From contig NZ_SGXC01000003.1 of the NCBI RefSeq assembly GCF_004216695.1, positions 992,001 to 1,056,000 of the forward strand: a stretch of DNA of 64,000 nucleotides, read 5' to 3'. Below, one piece after another: positions 12,001 through 18,357 of the stretch (its first letter is position 1; each line of letters begins with the position of its first letter). The notes under the pieces are model-generated. The model did no database searches and was not told the DNA's origin. It saw only the letters and a program-made list of their open reading frames with translations. The translations under genes were made by a program, and so were the position numbers. The stretch is from Pigmentiphaga kullae (lineage in GTDB: Bacteria; Pseudomonadota; Gammaproteobacteria; Burkholderiales; Burkholderiaceae_B).

Positions 12001-13053
12001 AGCTACCTGCGCGGCCGTGAAGCCATCGCGACCTTGTTTCCCGAGCAGGACGCGCAGGGCAGGGCACTGACGTACGAAGGCGACCTGACCATGTTCAGCA
12101 GCGCGCTCTACTACAACGCCGACTATGTAAACAACCCCGTCGGCCAGGCGCGTCCGACGCCGGGCACGACCTACATCACCAAGGCGCAGTGGGAGGCGCT
12201 GGGCAGCCCCGGCTACAACGTTTCGTTCTACGACGTGCTCGATGCCGGCATCCATACCAACTTCGGCGGCGACATCAGCATCTTGGCGCCGGGGGGGCGC
12301 ACGCTGGTCGGCATCGACGGCGGCTTCAACCCGGGCCCGGGCTCGGGCGTGATGACGCAGGGAGAGGGCGACATCAATATTTACGCTCTCGGCAGCATCC
12401 TGATGGGGCAGAGCCGCGTCTTCACCACCTTCGGCGGCAATATTCTGGGTTGGTCGGCCGCTGGCGACATCAATGCCGGCAGGGGCTCCAAGACGACAGT
12501 GGTCTATACGCCCTCGCGGCGCACGTACGACAGCGTCGGCAACGTCACCTTGTCGCCGCAGGCGCCGAGCACGGGCGCCGGCATCGCCACGCTGAACCCG
12601 ATCCCGGAGGTGCCTCCCGGCGACATCGACCTGATCGCGCCCTTGGGAACGATCGACGCGGGCGAAGCGGGGATCCGGGTGTCGGGCAACGTGAACCTGG
12701 CGGCGCTGCGCGTGGTGAACGCGGAGAACATCCAGGTGCAGGGCAAGGCGGTGGGGATTCCGGTCGTGGCGGCGGTGAACGTGGCGGCGCTGAGCAATGC
12801 CAGCGCGGCGGCTTCGCAGGCGGCAACGGCGGCGCAGGACGTGATGCAGCGCGAGCGGGCGGCGTCGCGCCAGGCCTTGCCATCGGTCTTTACCGTGCGG
12901 GTGCTGGGATTCGGCAACGAGACCGCGCCTGCGTCGCAGGAACCGGCGGCGCCGCGTGCCGTGGAACCTTCGGCTTATCGGCCGGAGGGGTTGGTGAAGG
13001 TGGTGGATGCGTCGGCGCTGACGGCGCGGGAGCGGGCGCGGCTGGGTTTGTAA
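1..13053 (+). CDS. Filamentous-haemagglutinin-family exoprotein (TpsA), 5' end missing
   Basis: The frame is open from base 1, so the gene starts upstream; 4350 residues are visible. Visible residues 1-100 match the TPS secretion domain, with the typical NWETFNVG, SQIQGRIEAPG and NRNGIVFSG segments. The rest is a very long run of short Gly/Asp/Ala-rich strands, as in right-handed beta-helix adhesins. The C-terminal part (about 4190-4270, NVNLAALRVVNAENIQVQG) resembles the DUF3739 end of filamentous-haemagglutinin-family outer-membrane proteins. The expected role is a surface-exposed or released adhesin exported by the partner transporter encoded at 13680. The signal peptide lies outside the window. 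Oddities are a CX5C cysteine pair at visible residues 2055/2061 and a tract of LPAGT-like repeats near 2840-2960. No frameshift or stop interrupts it. The family call is firm; the ligand is unknown. Confidence 0.93.
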   Translation, partial: QTKVTIEQTADKAILNWETFNVGKNTTVAFDQQASWSVLNRVNDPQARPSQIQGRIEAPGTVMIVNRNGIVFSGSSQVNVRNLAAAAAGMTDSQFKKGLYSEAQGSGYIPSFANDLETTASGNSHGAATGQVVVERGARIATHVPQTVTEGGGYVLLLGGEVHNAGQITTDGGQVVLSAGDAFVIRKGMGTDANQNSTTRGNVVGTRHLDGGASGLASNTGLIQASTGDITLAGHDVRQGGVAVATTSVHTRGTIHLTASGGDTAQVGLEEGGVTAIVLDASASTALDVQRETLVQDSDKAGDGIAHRRDQSLVQVASSGDVRFEGDSLTLATSGQVYVDAAGTSEVKDGAAIDVSGYVGVRIAMEANNVLVNVQGFEQRDASVNRDGDKLRNSDIWLDRRDLVLVPAGTNGYETDRWYTAGGLLEVGGYLGITGHGIGEWSAQGGTVQFSGGNLLTRQGSLINLSGGALDVQTGYVAQTWLKGSDGSLYNASTAPGDLLYAGLYRGFETDASRWGDTAKESFYNPIIAPLRRLENGYTVGRDGGRLVVATAAATLQGDVETSTYQGERQQRAREAGLDGYRQAQTAAARNGELVIGTWTPVYDAGSGDLRHSPGAVVDSVKIGGTGGDIALEAAWLNALELGGLRVYAKGGIEVGASVAIAPGGEIALHATQVDVNAGLTARGGAIVLGNMVDRYVSASTGWQRLPLTTAVPAGYVARVSIGDGVTLDARGLWSNLPQDGAGIGGLPFVNGGRIDVRSSGDVRVGEGALLDVSSGAALMADDSLRGGKGGDIALVADAYSAAAGAKGRLVLEGELRGHGVKGGGTLTLQTGNAVVVGGQVAGSDGVLKAGETSLVDLITDEAFTVAEGAVLPVDYHYVRTHANPGEAIGGAPQIVAGNPASWVTLGAAWTLPKAANQNVSYSVTLSNGQFLTVDGYSWSTPPTLPAGTVITSVVSPVNFPIDYVVDAAILPNGIPIAPTPGVIKAGTIAASEVTYAAGTTIRAGSSLPQAVAVGSLLHLDAARFQQGFSRYEVTGGDGLAVAEGADLRATMPILHADLSVARGVATGADPQEALEQRLAPLFAEDAGKGRLTQRGGADLVLAAGNARSMVEGGERPTLAIGEGARIEVDPGRSIVLKGNGQINIDGELRAAGGRIGVSGLGFGTEDVGHLTGHDGSVWIGSKAVLDVAGLARTAVDAQGRRYGVVLDGGRIEIGGKYQAYATQADAIDNFIVIRPGARLDASGAAAKLDLPGLGETLLASGGGVIHLASFNGLYLDGDMQAAAGGAGAAGGTLSLALEAPAYRDAGNPADRVLVHRELQLVKEQAPESLEAGLRPGQADPGLVYGHGRLGADRVEAGGFGNLSMLVNGVLSLDDGVDLALGQSLHLASRAIVLAEGAPVGASVNLAAPYVRLAGTSRLGRDKYTVPFLNDPTSYQGGMVALQDDTRLRVEAGVLDVINGVRFGAYGYSVQSGKALVARHGFEQVELRSQDDLRFLKHTVGDRTSLTTEGDLVLAGSQIYPATGSVVDVVAGRKGIFDQWGTYQITYDPGRSLRIERSGDGAAPPAPYSAFGTLRLRSANIDQGGVVRAPLGMLDLGVAAGNHQEPGRIVLRPGSVTSVSAAGLVMPYGGTVDGLAYNYAGVEAWFSGLGGGLGNVQLTADSIEVRDGARIDLSGGGELKGAGFLTGRGGSTDARLHPLVQMAGDGFVLPGLSTNPVYAIVPGAQPAVVPIAAEKGAGDPMIGRQITVGDGVPGLAAGTYTLLPSTYALLPGAFRVELNGLASSQAAFGSGTAMRNGSYATAARLGIAHTGIADVQTTQAVLTPADTLRSYAQYNETSYAQFGLEWAARDGAPRPQLERDARQLGLSPGSRLDIAAGSADFTPAAGGRGGTVALNGRRIEILADGAAPTEGFDGTSVYASTLNGLGAAGISIGGSPVSTFAVQNDSGSSTQNSWQVGLGNGSTGELILRQGAVLEAASVFLVVNDKNKGLTIEQGAGINTLGRGKAPWDSNDGYVLMPGQAGVLAVTNGWLDVTSPTADDVSGVLGAGYLHVGTCAAGASCVGETALYSEGTITAATNKSFELGESVRYGTRNLVLAMGGINVGSADALAQAGAVGILPSGLTLNQGVLDRLLRGDTSTGAPALENLVLTAGDSVNFYGSVDLSTIDPATGKSALERLVLGTPAIYGHGSAGDVARIETGTLVWNGATTPAGNVIAGGAGTGSGKLVIDADVIEFGYGPRSQPDTVGTHERLALGFASVDLNAAERITANHKGALAVYQSRGAWDDTAKAWTYSGGDLNLNTPLLTGQAGSVNRIKAGGAITVAAPAGAAAPLADNATLADALGAELALDAGSHLVLDTAVLLPSGKLKLSAQGDVTLAEGAQLDLAGRQIDFFDVSKYSWGGDVTLSSGQGSVVQHAGSTIDLAAENNRAGKLTVLALEGTADLAGAVLGGSAGHYDAGGTRVPFAAGYIDVRAQRIADFAGLNERLTQGEVFGGRSFQLRQGDLVIGDELKAREINVSVDNGSLTVTGRVDASGEQAGSIRLAANRGVTLAGSAVLDASASVLRKDSYGQAIDAPNRAVIEIDSGSGRLVLADGVRMDLGVAGASANYGTVALNAPRLGGARGNDVDIDASGAIVIAGAKSVAVNAFHTYDDGAAGTETTVDGRSYQTIDQAYLDGKHADSLAFIDNALANSALMNGKLAGLRAHAGEFRLRPGVEIVSNAAVNPDGNLHVDGDIDLSGHRYASVNPRTQKTSVHGSGEAGALVLRAQGDLAIFGSITDGFDTSKLGVTADDNGWVLPAGRMPFGGDLVIPHGGMATLDAGTQFAGGRTLNYDLPVSSLTLPAGTLLPAAMPLAQSLTLPAGTVLGAAVLDGQGNVVHAAGTVLQAPVTLDAGMQLAAGFRLPAQAQIGATIWPKGAVLPVAMKLARPLALAKGAIVPSETDVVLPGGVEMVDLRPKGADGTQGRTLALAPMLEAGSQSWDIRLVAGADTTAADARLTLPDSMARLLLSDTHFGMGHVLTPIPGTGTPATYGAATSPEAEAFFADLAAWYGIVLTPGQAITPSDVQNLKDNWIISESVTELNDWGYGEVVHVVDAGTPPDLEFVPKLARQQLFSALRTGTGDLDLVSGGNVEMTSLYGVYTAGTSSAPPGSGYNQARGRLTDGTVLRPEGAIFEALVDGGADSLYAAWYPEQGGNVLLRAGGDLKGDLVGNNENRSDVDAYTFYNTRQQIATAAVGNWLWRQGTGSVEAGADAVPTAWWINFGTYVAGGATGQTDPYGTRLFGNAPFLVGFTGIGTLGGGNLVVEAGGDAGMIDARGLQATWNETRHTPRSQGLHLAVASTGRITPSGELVQTGGGDLSLRLGGTLNPNPELRVNEHDLNSTFVNLRGATMIDAGAIGGVKLGYGGRDQMDSRRGDVYAAGGGQATGGPILVLGDSAVRIETRGDLVLGGTADPGRTLLLNATPFTYQGADYAGNGWTWFSLWTPATAIDLFSAGGNLTPVTTWDERDINENVRGGGKGRNQSANGDGSFYPSVLRAAAANGSLYYGASASSARHFSTGIMRYAYGTVLAPSPVGAQFVDATGKGELQLLAQDSIHGAGYVFSTSTADPSGMASPFRPGFVGMLAQTGGGQYGTDPLLVHNASAEAALYHDWLASQNLGRMNTAALFTFGGTATVAGAAVGREPARYYAVQGDIVGLRVGQEVLLGYPAGSAGSRYEASGPVAIRAGRDIADSGTPLGQKDPTAGRLDSTASTRGNLIAHAYVDEISVVQAGRDLRNSSFYILGPGLLDVSAGRHVYLGNKGEIKSLGPLGGVESSGGRSGGASISVSAGMGEGAYWDAFARRYLDPANQADPGRPFADQPGKALIVYSGKLTLAQWLQSEFGYTGDEAGAQDFLAQQQTQLDAARAAAVAQGRTASNRSLAREFQQQSQLHLVNWLSDRFGGANGLGLHFDAATTDARAFFDALPPEQRHAYLRNVYYAELRESGREYNDADGKRFGSYLRGREAIATLFPEQDAQGRALTYEGDLTMFSSALYYNADYVNNPVGQARPTPGTTYITKAQWEALGSPGYNVSFYDVLDAGIHTNFGGDISILAPGGRTLVGIDGGFNPGPGSGVMTQGEGDINIYALGSILMGQSRVFTTFGGNILGWSAAGDINAGRGSKTTVVYTPSRRTYDSVGNVTLSPQAPSTGAGIATLNPIPEVPPGDIDLIAPLGTIDAGEAGIRVSGNVNLAALRVVNAENIQVQGKAVGIPVVAAVNVAALSNASAAASQAATAAQDVMQRERAASRQALPSVFTVRVLGFGNETAPASQEPAAPRAVEPSAYRPEGLVKVVDASALTARERARLGL

Positions 13054-13073
13054 GCGAGACCGCCGTGTCCGGG

Positions 13074-13113
13074 CGGCGCGCGGGTCGGGTTTTCCGGACC
13101 GCGCGCCGTTTTT
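13074..13113 (+). terminator. Intrinsic terminator after the exoprotein gene
   Basis: Arms GGCGCGCGG (13075-13083) and CCGCGCGCC (13099-13107) pair perfectly and are followed by GTTTTT. It starts 21 bases after the exoprotein stop codon and separates it from the convergent small gene. It implies that the transporter and Ton-like genes downstream need their own promoter. Confidence 0.85.
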
Positions 13114-13116
13114 GTA

Positions 13117-13482
13117 TCAGGGCGCGCCGAAGATCGGGCTGCCGTATTGCGGGGTGGGCGGTCGTTGCGGATAGACCGAGGTGCCGAAGGTGTTGCCCAT
13201 CCGGTTGGCCATGGCCGCGCGGTTGAACAGGCCCAGTTGGTTGGAGGCGCGCTGGACGATGGCTTCGGAGGCGAGCCCGGGGCCGCCCTCCATCTTTCCC
13301 GGCGCGGGCTTGGGCTGCAGCTTCTGCGTCAGGCATCCATAGGAAGGCGCGCGCTGGCCGTTGACCTCGACATCGAAGCAGGATGGCTCGGCCTTGTCGG
13401 GCGCGGCCGCCGCGGCGGCGCTCGCCGCGAGGGCGCAGGCGAGGGCGGCGAGGGACAGGTTCAGCGTGCGGTTCAGGTTCAT
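13117..13482 (-). CDS. Small secreted cysteine-pair protein, function unknown
   Basis: The product is 121 residues with a clear signal peptide (MNLNRTLNLSLAALACALAASAAAAAA). The start is backed by AAGGAG seven bases upstream. The mature part has the motif CFDVEVNGQRAPSYGCL near residues 35-51, with two cysteines that could form a disulfide in the periplasm, then a Pro/Gln/Asn-rich tail with no recognisable domain. It lies convergent between the exoprotein gene and its transporter gene, which suggests a role in the same system, such as a secretion accessory or periplasmic factor, but this is inferred from position only. A lipoprotein is unlikely because no lipobox cysteine follows the signal peptide. 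Confidence 0.75.
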   Translation of the reverse strand: MNLNRTLNLSLAALACALAASAAAAAAPDKAEPSCFDVEVNGQRAPSYGCLTQKLQPKPAPGKMEGGPGLASEAIVQRASNQLGLFNRAAMANRMGNTFGTSVYPQRPPTPQYGSPIFGAP

Positions 13483-13679
13483 GGCGTTCTCCTTGCCGCC
13501 AGCCTAGCACCCGGTATCGATTCCCTCTACCTCGCCGCCGCGTCGTTCGCGGGAGGCTGCCGGGCGCCGATCTTTTTCGTGAACTTTTCATGACAAACGA
13601 CAGTCCGGGGCCGCCCCGTCCGTCTAAGCAAAGGAACGACCCGGACCCTGTGCCGCTTCCGGCATGACGCCGGGAGGGG

Positions 13680-15350
13680 ATGCCGCGAAGGCTACTACTT
13701 GAGAAACGAATTCGACACATGCATGAGCTGAGAAAGAACGGGCCGTCGGCGGCATGGCGGGCCCTTTGCGTGGCGGCGCTCTCGCTGGGGGCGCATGGCA
13801 TGACGCTGGCCCAGGAGCCGGGAGCGGCGCCGCCGGCCGGCGCATCGAGCGGGGCGGAACGCCACGTGGACATCAACGAGTACATCGTGCGAGGCAATAC
13901 GGTGCTGGACGTGCGATCCATCGAGAAGGCGGTGACGCCTTTCCTCGGACCGGGCCGTACGCTCAAGGACATGGAAGGCGCGCGCGACGCGTTGTTGTCC
14001 GCCTACCAGGCCAAGGGCTACCAGTCCGTCTACGTCGATCTGCCGGAACAGCAGGTCGTGGGCGGCATCGTCTACCTGCAGGTGTCCGAGACCAAGGTGG
14101 GGCGTGTCCGGGTGGTGGGGGCCGAGTATTCGTCGCCGCTCGAGGTGCGGGACCAGGTGTCGGCGCTGACGGAAGGCCAGGTCCCCGATTTCAACAAGGC
14201 ACAAGCCCAACTGACCGAGTTGAACCGGGCCGGCCGCCGGCAGGTGATGCCCCTGGTCCGGCAGGGCAAGCTGCCCGGGACCATGGACGTGGACCTGAAG
14301 GTGGAGGACAACAGTCCGTGGCGCGCCAGCGCGGGCCTGAACAACGACCGCAGTCCGGATACCAAATCGTTGCGGGCCACCGCCTCCATCGGCCACGACA
14401 ACCTGTGGCAGATGGGGCATAGCGCGTCGCTGAGTTTCTTCGGCGCGCCGCAGGACCTGGACCAGACCAAGGTGTGGTCCGGTTCGTACATCGCGCCGCT
14501 GCGCGGTACGAACTGGAGCGTCGAGGCTTCGGGCTACGTCTCGGATAGCAACGTCTCCACCGTGGGCGGCACCTCGGTGCTCGGCAAGGGACATGCCATC
14601 GGGCTGAAGGCCACCTACACCGTTCCCAACACCGGCGACTGGTGGCACGCCTTCAGCGCCGGCATCGACTTCAAGAGCAACAAGGAACAACTGCGCCTGG
14701 GCGCCACCGGCGACGAAGTACCGCTCAAGTACGCGCCGATCACGCTGTCTTATTCGGGCTTTCGCCAGACCGAGCGGGGCCAGTACGCGCTGGGCATGTC
14801 GTTCGTGACCGGCACCCGCAGCCTGTTCGGCTACGGCAGCAATTGGCAAGAATTCAACTACAAGCGCTACAAGGCCAAGCCCGCATTCATGGCGCTGAAG
14901 GCCGACGTCAACGCGACCTACAACTTCGCCGGCGAATCCCAACTGGGATTCAGGCTGGCCGGACAGATGACCGATTCGCCGCTGGTATCGGGCGAGCAGA
15001 TCGCCGCCGGCGGCATGAACTCGGTGCGCGGCTACATGTCGGCCGAATCCACCGGCGACTACGGCCTGGTCGGTTCGGTCGAGTGGCGCACCAAACCCCT
15101 GCAGTGGGCCGGAACCTGGGTCGAGAACTGGCGCGCGTACGCGTTCCTGGATGCCGCCCAGCTTCGCCTGCAGGATCCGCTGCCGGAGCAGCAGTCGCGC
15201 TTCACGCTGGCCTCGGTGGGCGTCGGAACCAGTTTCCGCATCGGCCAGCGCGTATCGGGCCGGCTGGACTTCGGCTATCCGCTCAGGGACGGCCCCCGCA
15301 CGGAAAAGCACGATCCGCGCGTGACCTTCAGTATCAACGCCAGTTATTGA
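13680..15350 (+). CDS. ShlB/FhaC/HecB-family TPS outer-membrane transporter (TpsB)
   Basis: Predicted partner transporter that moves the exoprotein across the outer membrane. After a signal peptide the sequence has a POTRA region (EYIVRGNTVLDVRSIEK at about 65-80, then YQAKGYQSVYVDLPEQ), a second POTRA (about 140-215) and a 16-strand-type barrel that contains the VRGY signature (NSVRGYMSAE at about 450), which marks the L6 loop of FhaC-type proteins. The protein ends in SINASY with a terminal aromatic residue, typical of outer-membrane barrels. ATG 13680 has GGAGGGG directly against it, too close for good initiation. ATG 13719, 13 codons later, begins a cleaner signal peptide (MHELRKNGPSAAWRAL) and may be the true start. 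Here the transporter gene follows the exoprotein gene instead of preceding it. Confidence 0.93.
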   Translation: MPRRLLLEKRIRHMHELRKNGPSAAWRALCVAALSLGAHGMTLAQEPGAAPPAGASSGAERHVDINEYIVRGNTVLDVRSIEKAVTPFLGPGRTLKDMEGARDALLSAYQAKGYQSVYVDLPEQQVVGGIVYLQVSETKVGRVRVVGAEYSSPLEVRDQVSALTEGQVPDFNKAQAQLTELNRAGRRQVMPLVRQGKLPGTMDVDLKVEDNSPWRASAGLNNDRSPDTKSLRATASIGHDNLWQMGHSASLSFFGAPQDLDQTKVWSGSYIAPLRGTNWSVEASGYVSDSNVSTVGGTSVLGKGHAIGLKATYTVPNTGDWWHAFSAGIDFKSNKEQLRLGATGDEVPLKYAPITLSYSGFRQTERGQYALGMSFVTGTRSLFGYGSNWQEFNYKRYKAKPAFMALKADVNATYNFAGESQLGFRLAGQMTDSPLVSGEQIAAGGMNSVRGYMSAESTGDYGLVGSVEWRTKPLQWAGTWVENWRAYAFLDAAQLRLQDPLPEQQSRFTLASVGVGTSFRIGQRVSGRLDFGYPLRDGPRTEKHDPRVTFSINASY

Positions 15351-15405
15351 TCATCGCCACTCGCTTCCATTCATGTCTTTCAGAAAAGATTTCGGAGAGT
15401 TTTCC

Positions 15406-17205
15406 ATGCGACGCATTCTGCTTCTCGCGCTCACGATGCTGAGCGCGGTCCTGCCCGGCCTGGCGCAGGCCTGGTGGCAGCCCGACTGGGCCTACCGCAA
15501 GCCCATCACCATCGACGCCACGCCGCAGGGCGCCGCCCTGGGCGGCGAGGCCGGCCGCACGCCCGTGCTGGTGCGCCTGCATACCGGCAACTTCAGCTTC
15601 GAAGGCGTGGGCGAGAACGGCTCCGACCTGCGCTTCGTCGCGGGCGACGACAAGACCGTGCTCAATCACCAGATCGAGCAGTTCGATCCCCTGCTGGGCA
15701 TCGCGCTGATCTGGGTCGACGTGCCCAACGTCTCGGCCGGCGCCGCGCAGCAGCTGTGGATGTACTACGGCAATCCCAAGGCACCCGCCTCGGCCAACGG
15801 TCAGCTGACTTTCGATCCGGACTACACGCTGGTCTACCACTTCGCCGAGGCCAATGTGCCGGCGCGCGATACCACTGCCTACGGCAACCATGCGCAGACC
15901 GCCGTGGTCAGCGTCGACGGCACCGTCATCGGCAAGGGTGCCCAGCTAGGCGTTGCGCCGCTGATGCTGCCCGCTTCGCCGTCGCTGTCGCTGCAGGCCG
16001 GCGCGTCCTTCACGTTCTCCGCCTGGGTGCGTCCCGACCAGCTCGGCGCCGAGCAGGCTCTTTACGTCCGCCGCGACGGCGCCAGCGAGTTCGTCGTGGG
16101 CGTGAACCAGGGCGTGCCGTTCGTGCAGGTCAATGGCCAGCGCAGCGCCCCCGGCCAGCCGATCCAGGCCGGCCAGTGGTCGCATATCGCCGTCAAATCC
16201 GATGCCGGCAACGTCGCGCTGTTCGTCGCCGGCCGCCAGGCCGCGGCCGTGGCCGTCAGCCTGCCCGCCTTCAACACTTCCGCAGCGGTCGGCGGCGACA
16301 TCGCTCGCCCCGCCACGCCGGGCCAGGCGGCTTCCGCCCCGGCGCTGGCTGCGTTCACCGGCGCCATCGATGAGTTGCGCCTGTCCAAGGTCGGCCGTCC
16401 CGACGCGCTGATCCTGGCCGACGCGATCTCGCAAGGTGCCGATTCGCGCCTGACCGCCTTCGGCGCCGATGAGCAGCAGGCCGGCAAGAGCCACTTCGGC
16501 TTCATCCTGGCCGCCATGCCGCTGGATGCCTGGGTGGTCGTGGCCATCCTGGGCCTGATGATGCTGGTCTCGTGGGCCATCATGATCGGCAAGGGCCGCA
16601 GCTACGGCGCCATGTCGCGCGCCAACGGCTCGTTCATGGCCTTCTTCCGCGAGTCGGCCGGCGCGCCGCTCGATGCCTTGGCCAGCAGCAATCGCGTGCC
16701 GCAGGAGGTCAAGCAGGATTCGTCGCTGTGGCGCCTGTATGAAGTGGCGATCGAGGAAATGCGCCGCCGCCAGGAACGGGGCTACGACATCAACGCGGTG
16801 TCGGATGCCACCATCGGCGCCATCCGCGCCGCGATGGACGGCGTGATGGTGCGCGAGAACGAACGCATGGCCAAGCGCATGAACTGGCTCTCGACCACCA
16901 TCGAAGGCGCGCCTTACGTGGGCCTGTTCGGCACCGTGATCGGGATCATGCTGGTGTTCGTGGTCGCGGCCATGGCCGGTGCGGTCGACATCAACTCCGT
17001 GGCGCCGGGCATGGCGGCTGCGCTGTTGTGTACCGCGGCCGGCCTGGGCGTCGCGATCCCCGCGCTGTTCGGCTACAACTGGCTGGCCTCGCGCTCGGAC
17101 GCCATCGGCGCCGACATGGCCGTGTTCGTGGACGAGTTCGCCACGCGCCTGGCCGAAGAGCAGGGCGCGGGCCGCCAGGTCCGCCCGGCCTTGCAGCGCG
17201 CTTGA
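15406..17205 (+). CDS. MotA/TolQ/ExbB-family proton channel with N-terminal DUF2341 and LamG-like domains
   Basis: The chosen ATG has GGAGAG six bases upstream and begins a signal peptide (MRRILLLALTMLSAVLPGLAQA). Residues 25-125 look like DUF2341 (WWQPDWAYRKPITID, DLRFVAGDDKTVLNHQIEQFD, LWMYYGNPKA). Residues about 135-335 resemble a LamG/concanavalin-type fold (LVYHFAEAN, FTFSAWVRPDQLG). A transmembrane segment follows at about 360-385. The C-terminal part is the MotA/TolQ/ExbB domain, with NWLSTTIEGAPYVGLFGTVIG and a second hydrophobic hairpin. The protein should form the proton-channel stator of a Ton/Tol-type motor with the ExbD and TonB-like proteins encoded directly downstream. Most ExbB proteins lack the roughly 330-residue periplasmic extension; its LamG-like part could bind glycans or the exported adhesin, which is inference. 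Confidence 0.9.
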   Translation: MRRILLLALTMLSAVLPGLAQAWWQPDWAYRKPITIDATPQGAALGGEAGRTPVLVRLHTGNFSFEGVGENGSDLRFVAGDDKTVLNHQIEQFDPLLGIALIWVDVPNVSAGAAQQLWMYYGNPKAPASANGQLTFDPDYTLVYHFAEANVPARDTTAYGNHAQTAVVSVDGTVIGKGAQLGVAPLMLPASPSLSLQAGASFTFSAWVRPDQLGAEQALYVRRDGASEFVVGVNQGVPFVQVNGQRSAPGQPIQAGQWSHIAVKSDAGNVALFVAGRQAAAVAVSLPAFNTSAAVGGDIARPATPGQAASAPALAAFTGAIDELRLSKVGRPDALILADAISQGADSRLTAFGADEQQAGKSHFGFILAAMPLDAWVVVAILGLMMLVSWAIMIGKGRSYGAMSRANGSFMAFFRESAGAPLDALASSNRVPQEVKQDSSLWRLYEVAIEEMRRRQERGYDINAVSDATIGAIRAAMDGVMVRENERMAKRMNWLSTTIEGAPYVGLFGTVIGIMLVFVVAAMAGAVDINSVAPGMAAALLCTAAGLGVAIPALFGYNWLASRSDAIGADMAVFVDEFATRLAEEQGAGRQVRPALQRA

Positions 17206-17219
17206 CGGAGCGGGCGATC

Positions 17220-17630
17220 ATGGCAACCGCAGCCAAGTTCGGCACCAAGAAGCGTGCCAACGGCATCAACATCACGCCCTTCGTCGACGTGCTGCTGGTG
17301 GTGCTGGTCATCTTCATCCTGACCAGCAACGCCAGCATCCCCGGCATCCGCGTGGACCTGCCCAAGGCGAGCGCCTCGGTCCCCCTGGAAAAACCCAAGA
17401 CCAAGGCCATCACCATCGACAACGCCGGCCAGGTGTTCCTGGATGCCTATCCGGTCACGCTGCCCGAACTGGAAGAGCGGTTGCGCACGGAAAAGGCGCT
17501 GTCGCCGGACTTTCCGGTGATCGTCCGCGGCGACGCTTCGGTCCAGTACGCGAAAGTGGTCGAGGTGCTCGACCTGTTGCGCCGGATCGAGCTCAACCAG
17601 GTCGGCCTGGTGACGGGCAAGCCGGCCTGA
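17220..17630 (+). CDS. ExbD/TolR-family biopolymer transport protein
   Basis: The product is 136 residues, the usual length for ExbD. A short cytoplasmic N-terminus leads into NITPFVDVLLVVLVIFILTSN (about 17-37), a single transmembrane helix that carries the family's conserved aspartate (PFVD), the proton-relay residue in ExbD/TolR. The periplasmic part has the usual VDLPKAS and FPVIVRGDASVQYAKVVEVLDLL segments. ATG 17220 lies 14 bases after the ExbB-type stop, with GGAG in the gap, so the two genes are one operon. The family call is secure. Whether the motor drives TonB-dependent import or supports the neighbouring adhesin system cannot be read from this gene alone. Confidence 0.93.
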   Translation: MATAAKFGTKKRANGINITPFVDVLLVVLVIFILTSNASIPGIRVDLPKASASVPLEKPKTKAITIDNAGQVFLDAYPVTLPELEERLRTEKALSPDFPVIVRGDASVQYAKVVEVLDLLRRIELNQVGLVTGKPA

Positions 17631-17640
17631 GGAGAGCAAT

Positions 17641-18357
17641 GTGATCAGTCGTGATCCCGTCGCCCGCCAGGCCTCGCCAGGCAGCCGCCTGTGGCGGCGC
17701 TGGGGCGGGCTCGTCATCGGGCTGGGCGTGGCGGCCATTCTTGCCGGGTTGCTGTGGTATCTGCTTGCGGATACCGCCAGTACCAAGCGCGAGGTGGCGG
17801 CAACCCCGATGCTGATGCTGCCCCCGCCGCCTCCGCCGCCACCCGAGCCGGAGAAACTGCCCGAGCCTGAACCCGAGATCAAGCCGGAAGTCGTCGAGCC
17901 CGAGCCCACGCCTATCGAACCGCTGGATGCGCCGCCGGAAGATGCGCCGCCTAGCCCGTCGCAGGACCTGGGCGATCCCGTCACCATCGATGGCGCCGCC
18001 CAGGCCGGTTCGGACGCCTTCGGCGTGGCCGCCGGCCGCGGGGGCGGATCCTCGGGAGCGGGGCGCGGGGGAATGGGCAATTCCTCGTATGCCTCGTACT
18101 ACTCGAGCGCCTTGCAGCGGCTGCTGGCGCGCGATGCGAGGACCCGTCAACTGGCGTTCCAGGACATCCGCATCGATCTCTGGCTGACCGCGGACGGCCG
18201 CGTGGCGAAGGCCCAACTGGTGCAGAGCACCGGCGACGCCGAAGTCGACAAGACCGTGCTGGCGGCGGTGCGGGACGCGGATGCGATCGATGAACGTCCC
18301 CCCGCCTCGATGCGCTATCCGATGCGGCTGACCATCAAGGGGCAGCGTCCGTCATGA
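17641..18357 (+). CDS. TonB-family energy transducer
   Basis: The start is GTG 17641, preceded by GGAGAG. The 238-residue protein has a cytoplasmic Arg-rich N-terminus, one transmembrane helix at about 22-43 (GLVIGLGVAAILAGLLWYLLA) and a Pro/Glu-rich periplasmic spacer (a run of eight prolines, then repeated EPE units, about 60-105). A Gly-rich stretch follows, then a C-terminal TonB-like domain (FQDIRIDLWLTADGRVAKAQ ... STGDAEVDKTVLAAV). It should couple the ExbB/ExbD-type motor to an outer-membrane partner. No TonB-dependent receptor is encoded in the window, so candidate partners are the adjacent porin or the TPS barrel; this is speculative. The stop overlaps the porin start (ATGA), which suggests translational coupling. 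Confidence 0.9.
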   Translation: MISRDPVARQASPGSRLWRRWGGLVIGLGVAAILAGLLWYLLADTASTKREVAATPMLMLPPPPPPPPEPEKLPEPEPEIKPEVVEPEPTPIEPLDAPPEDAPPSPSQDLGDPVTIDGAAQAGSDAFGVAAGRGGGSSGAGRGGMGNSSYASYYSSALQRLLARDARTRQLAFQDIRIDLWLTADGRVAKAQLVQSTGDAEVDKTVLAAVRDADAIDERPPASMRYPMRLTIKGQRPS

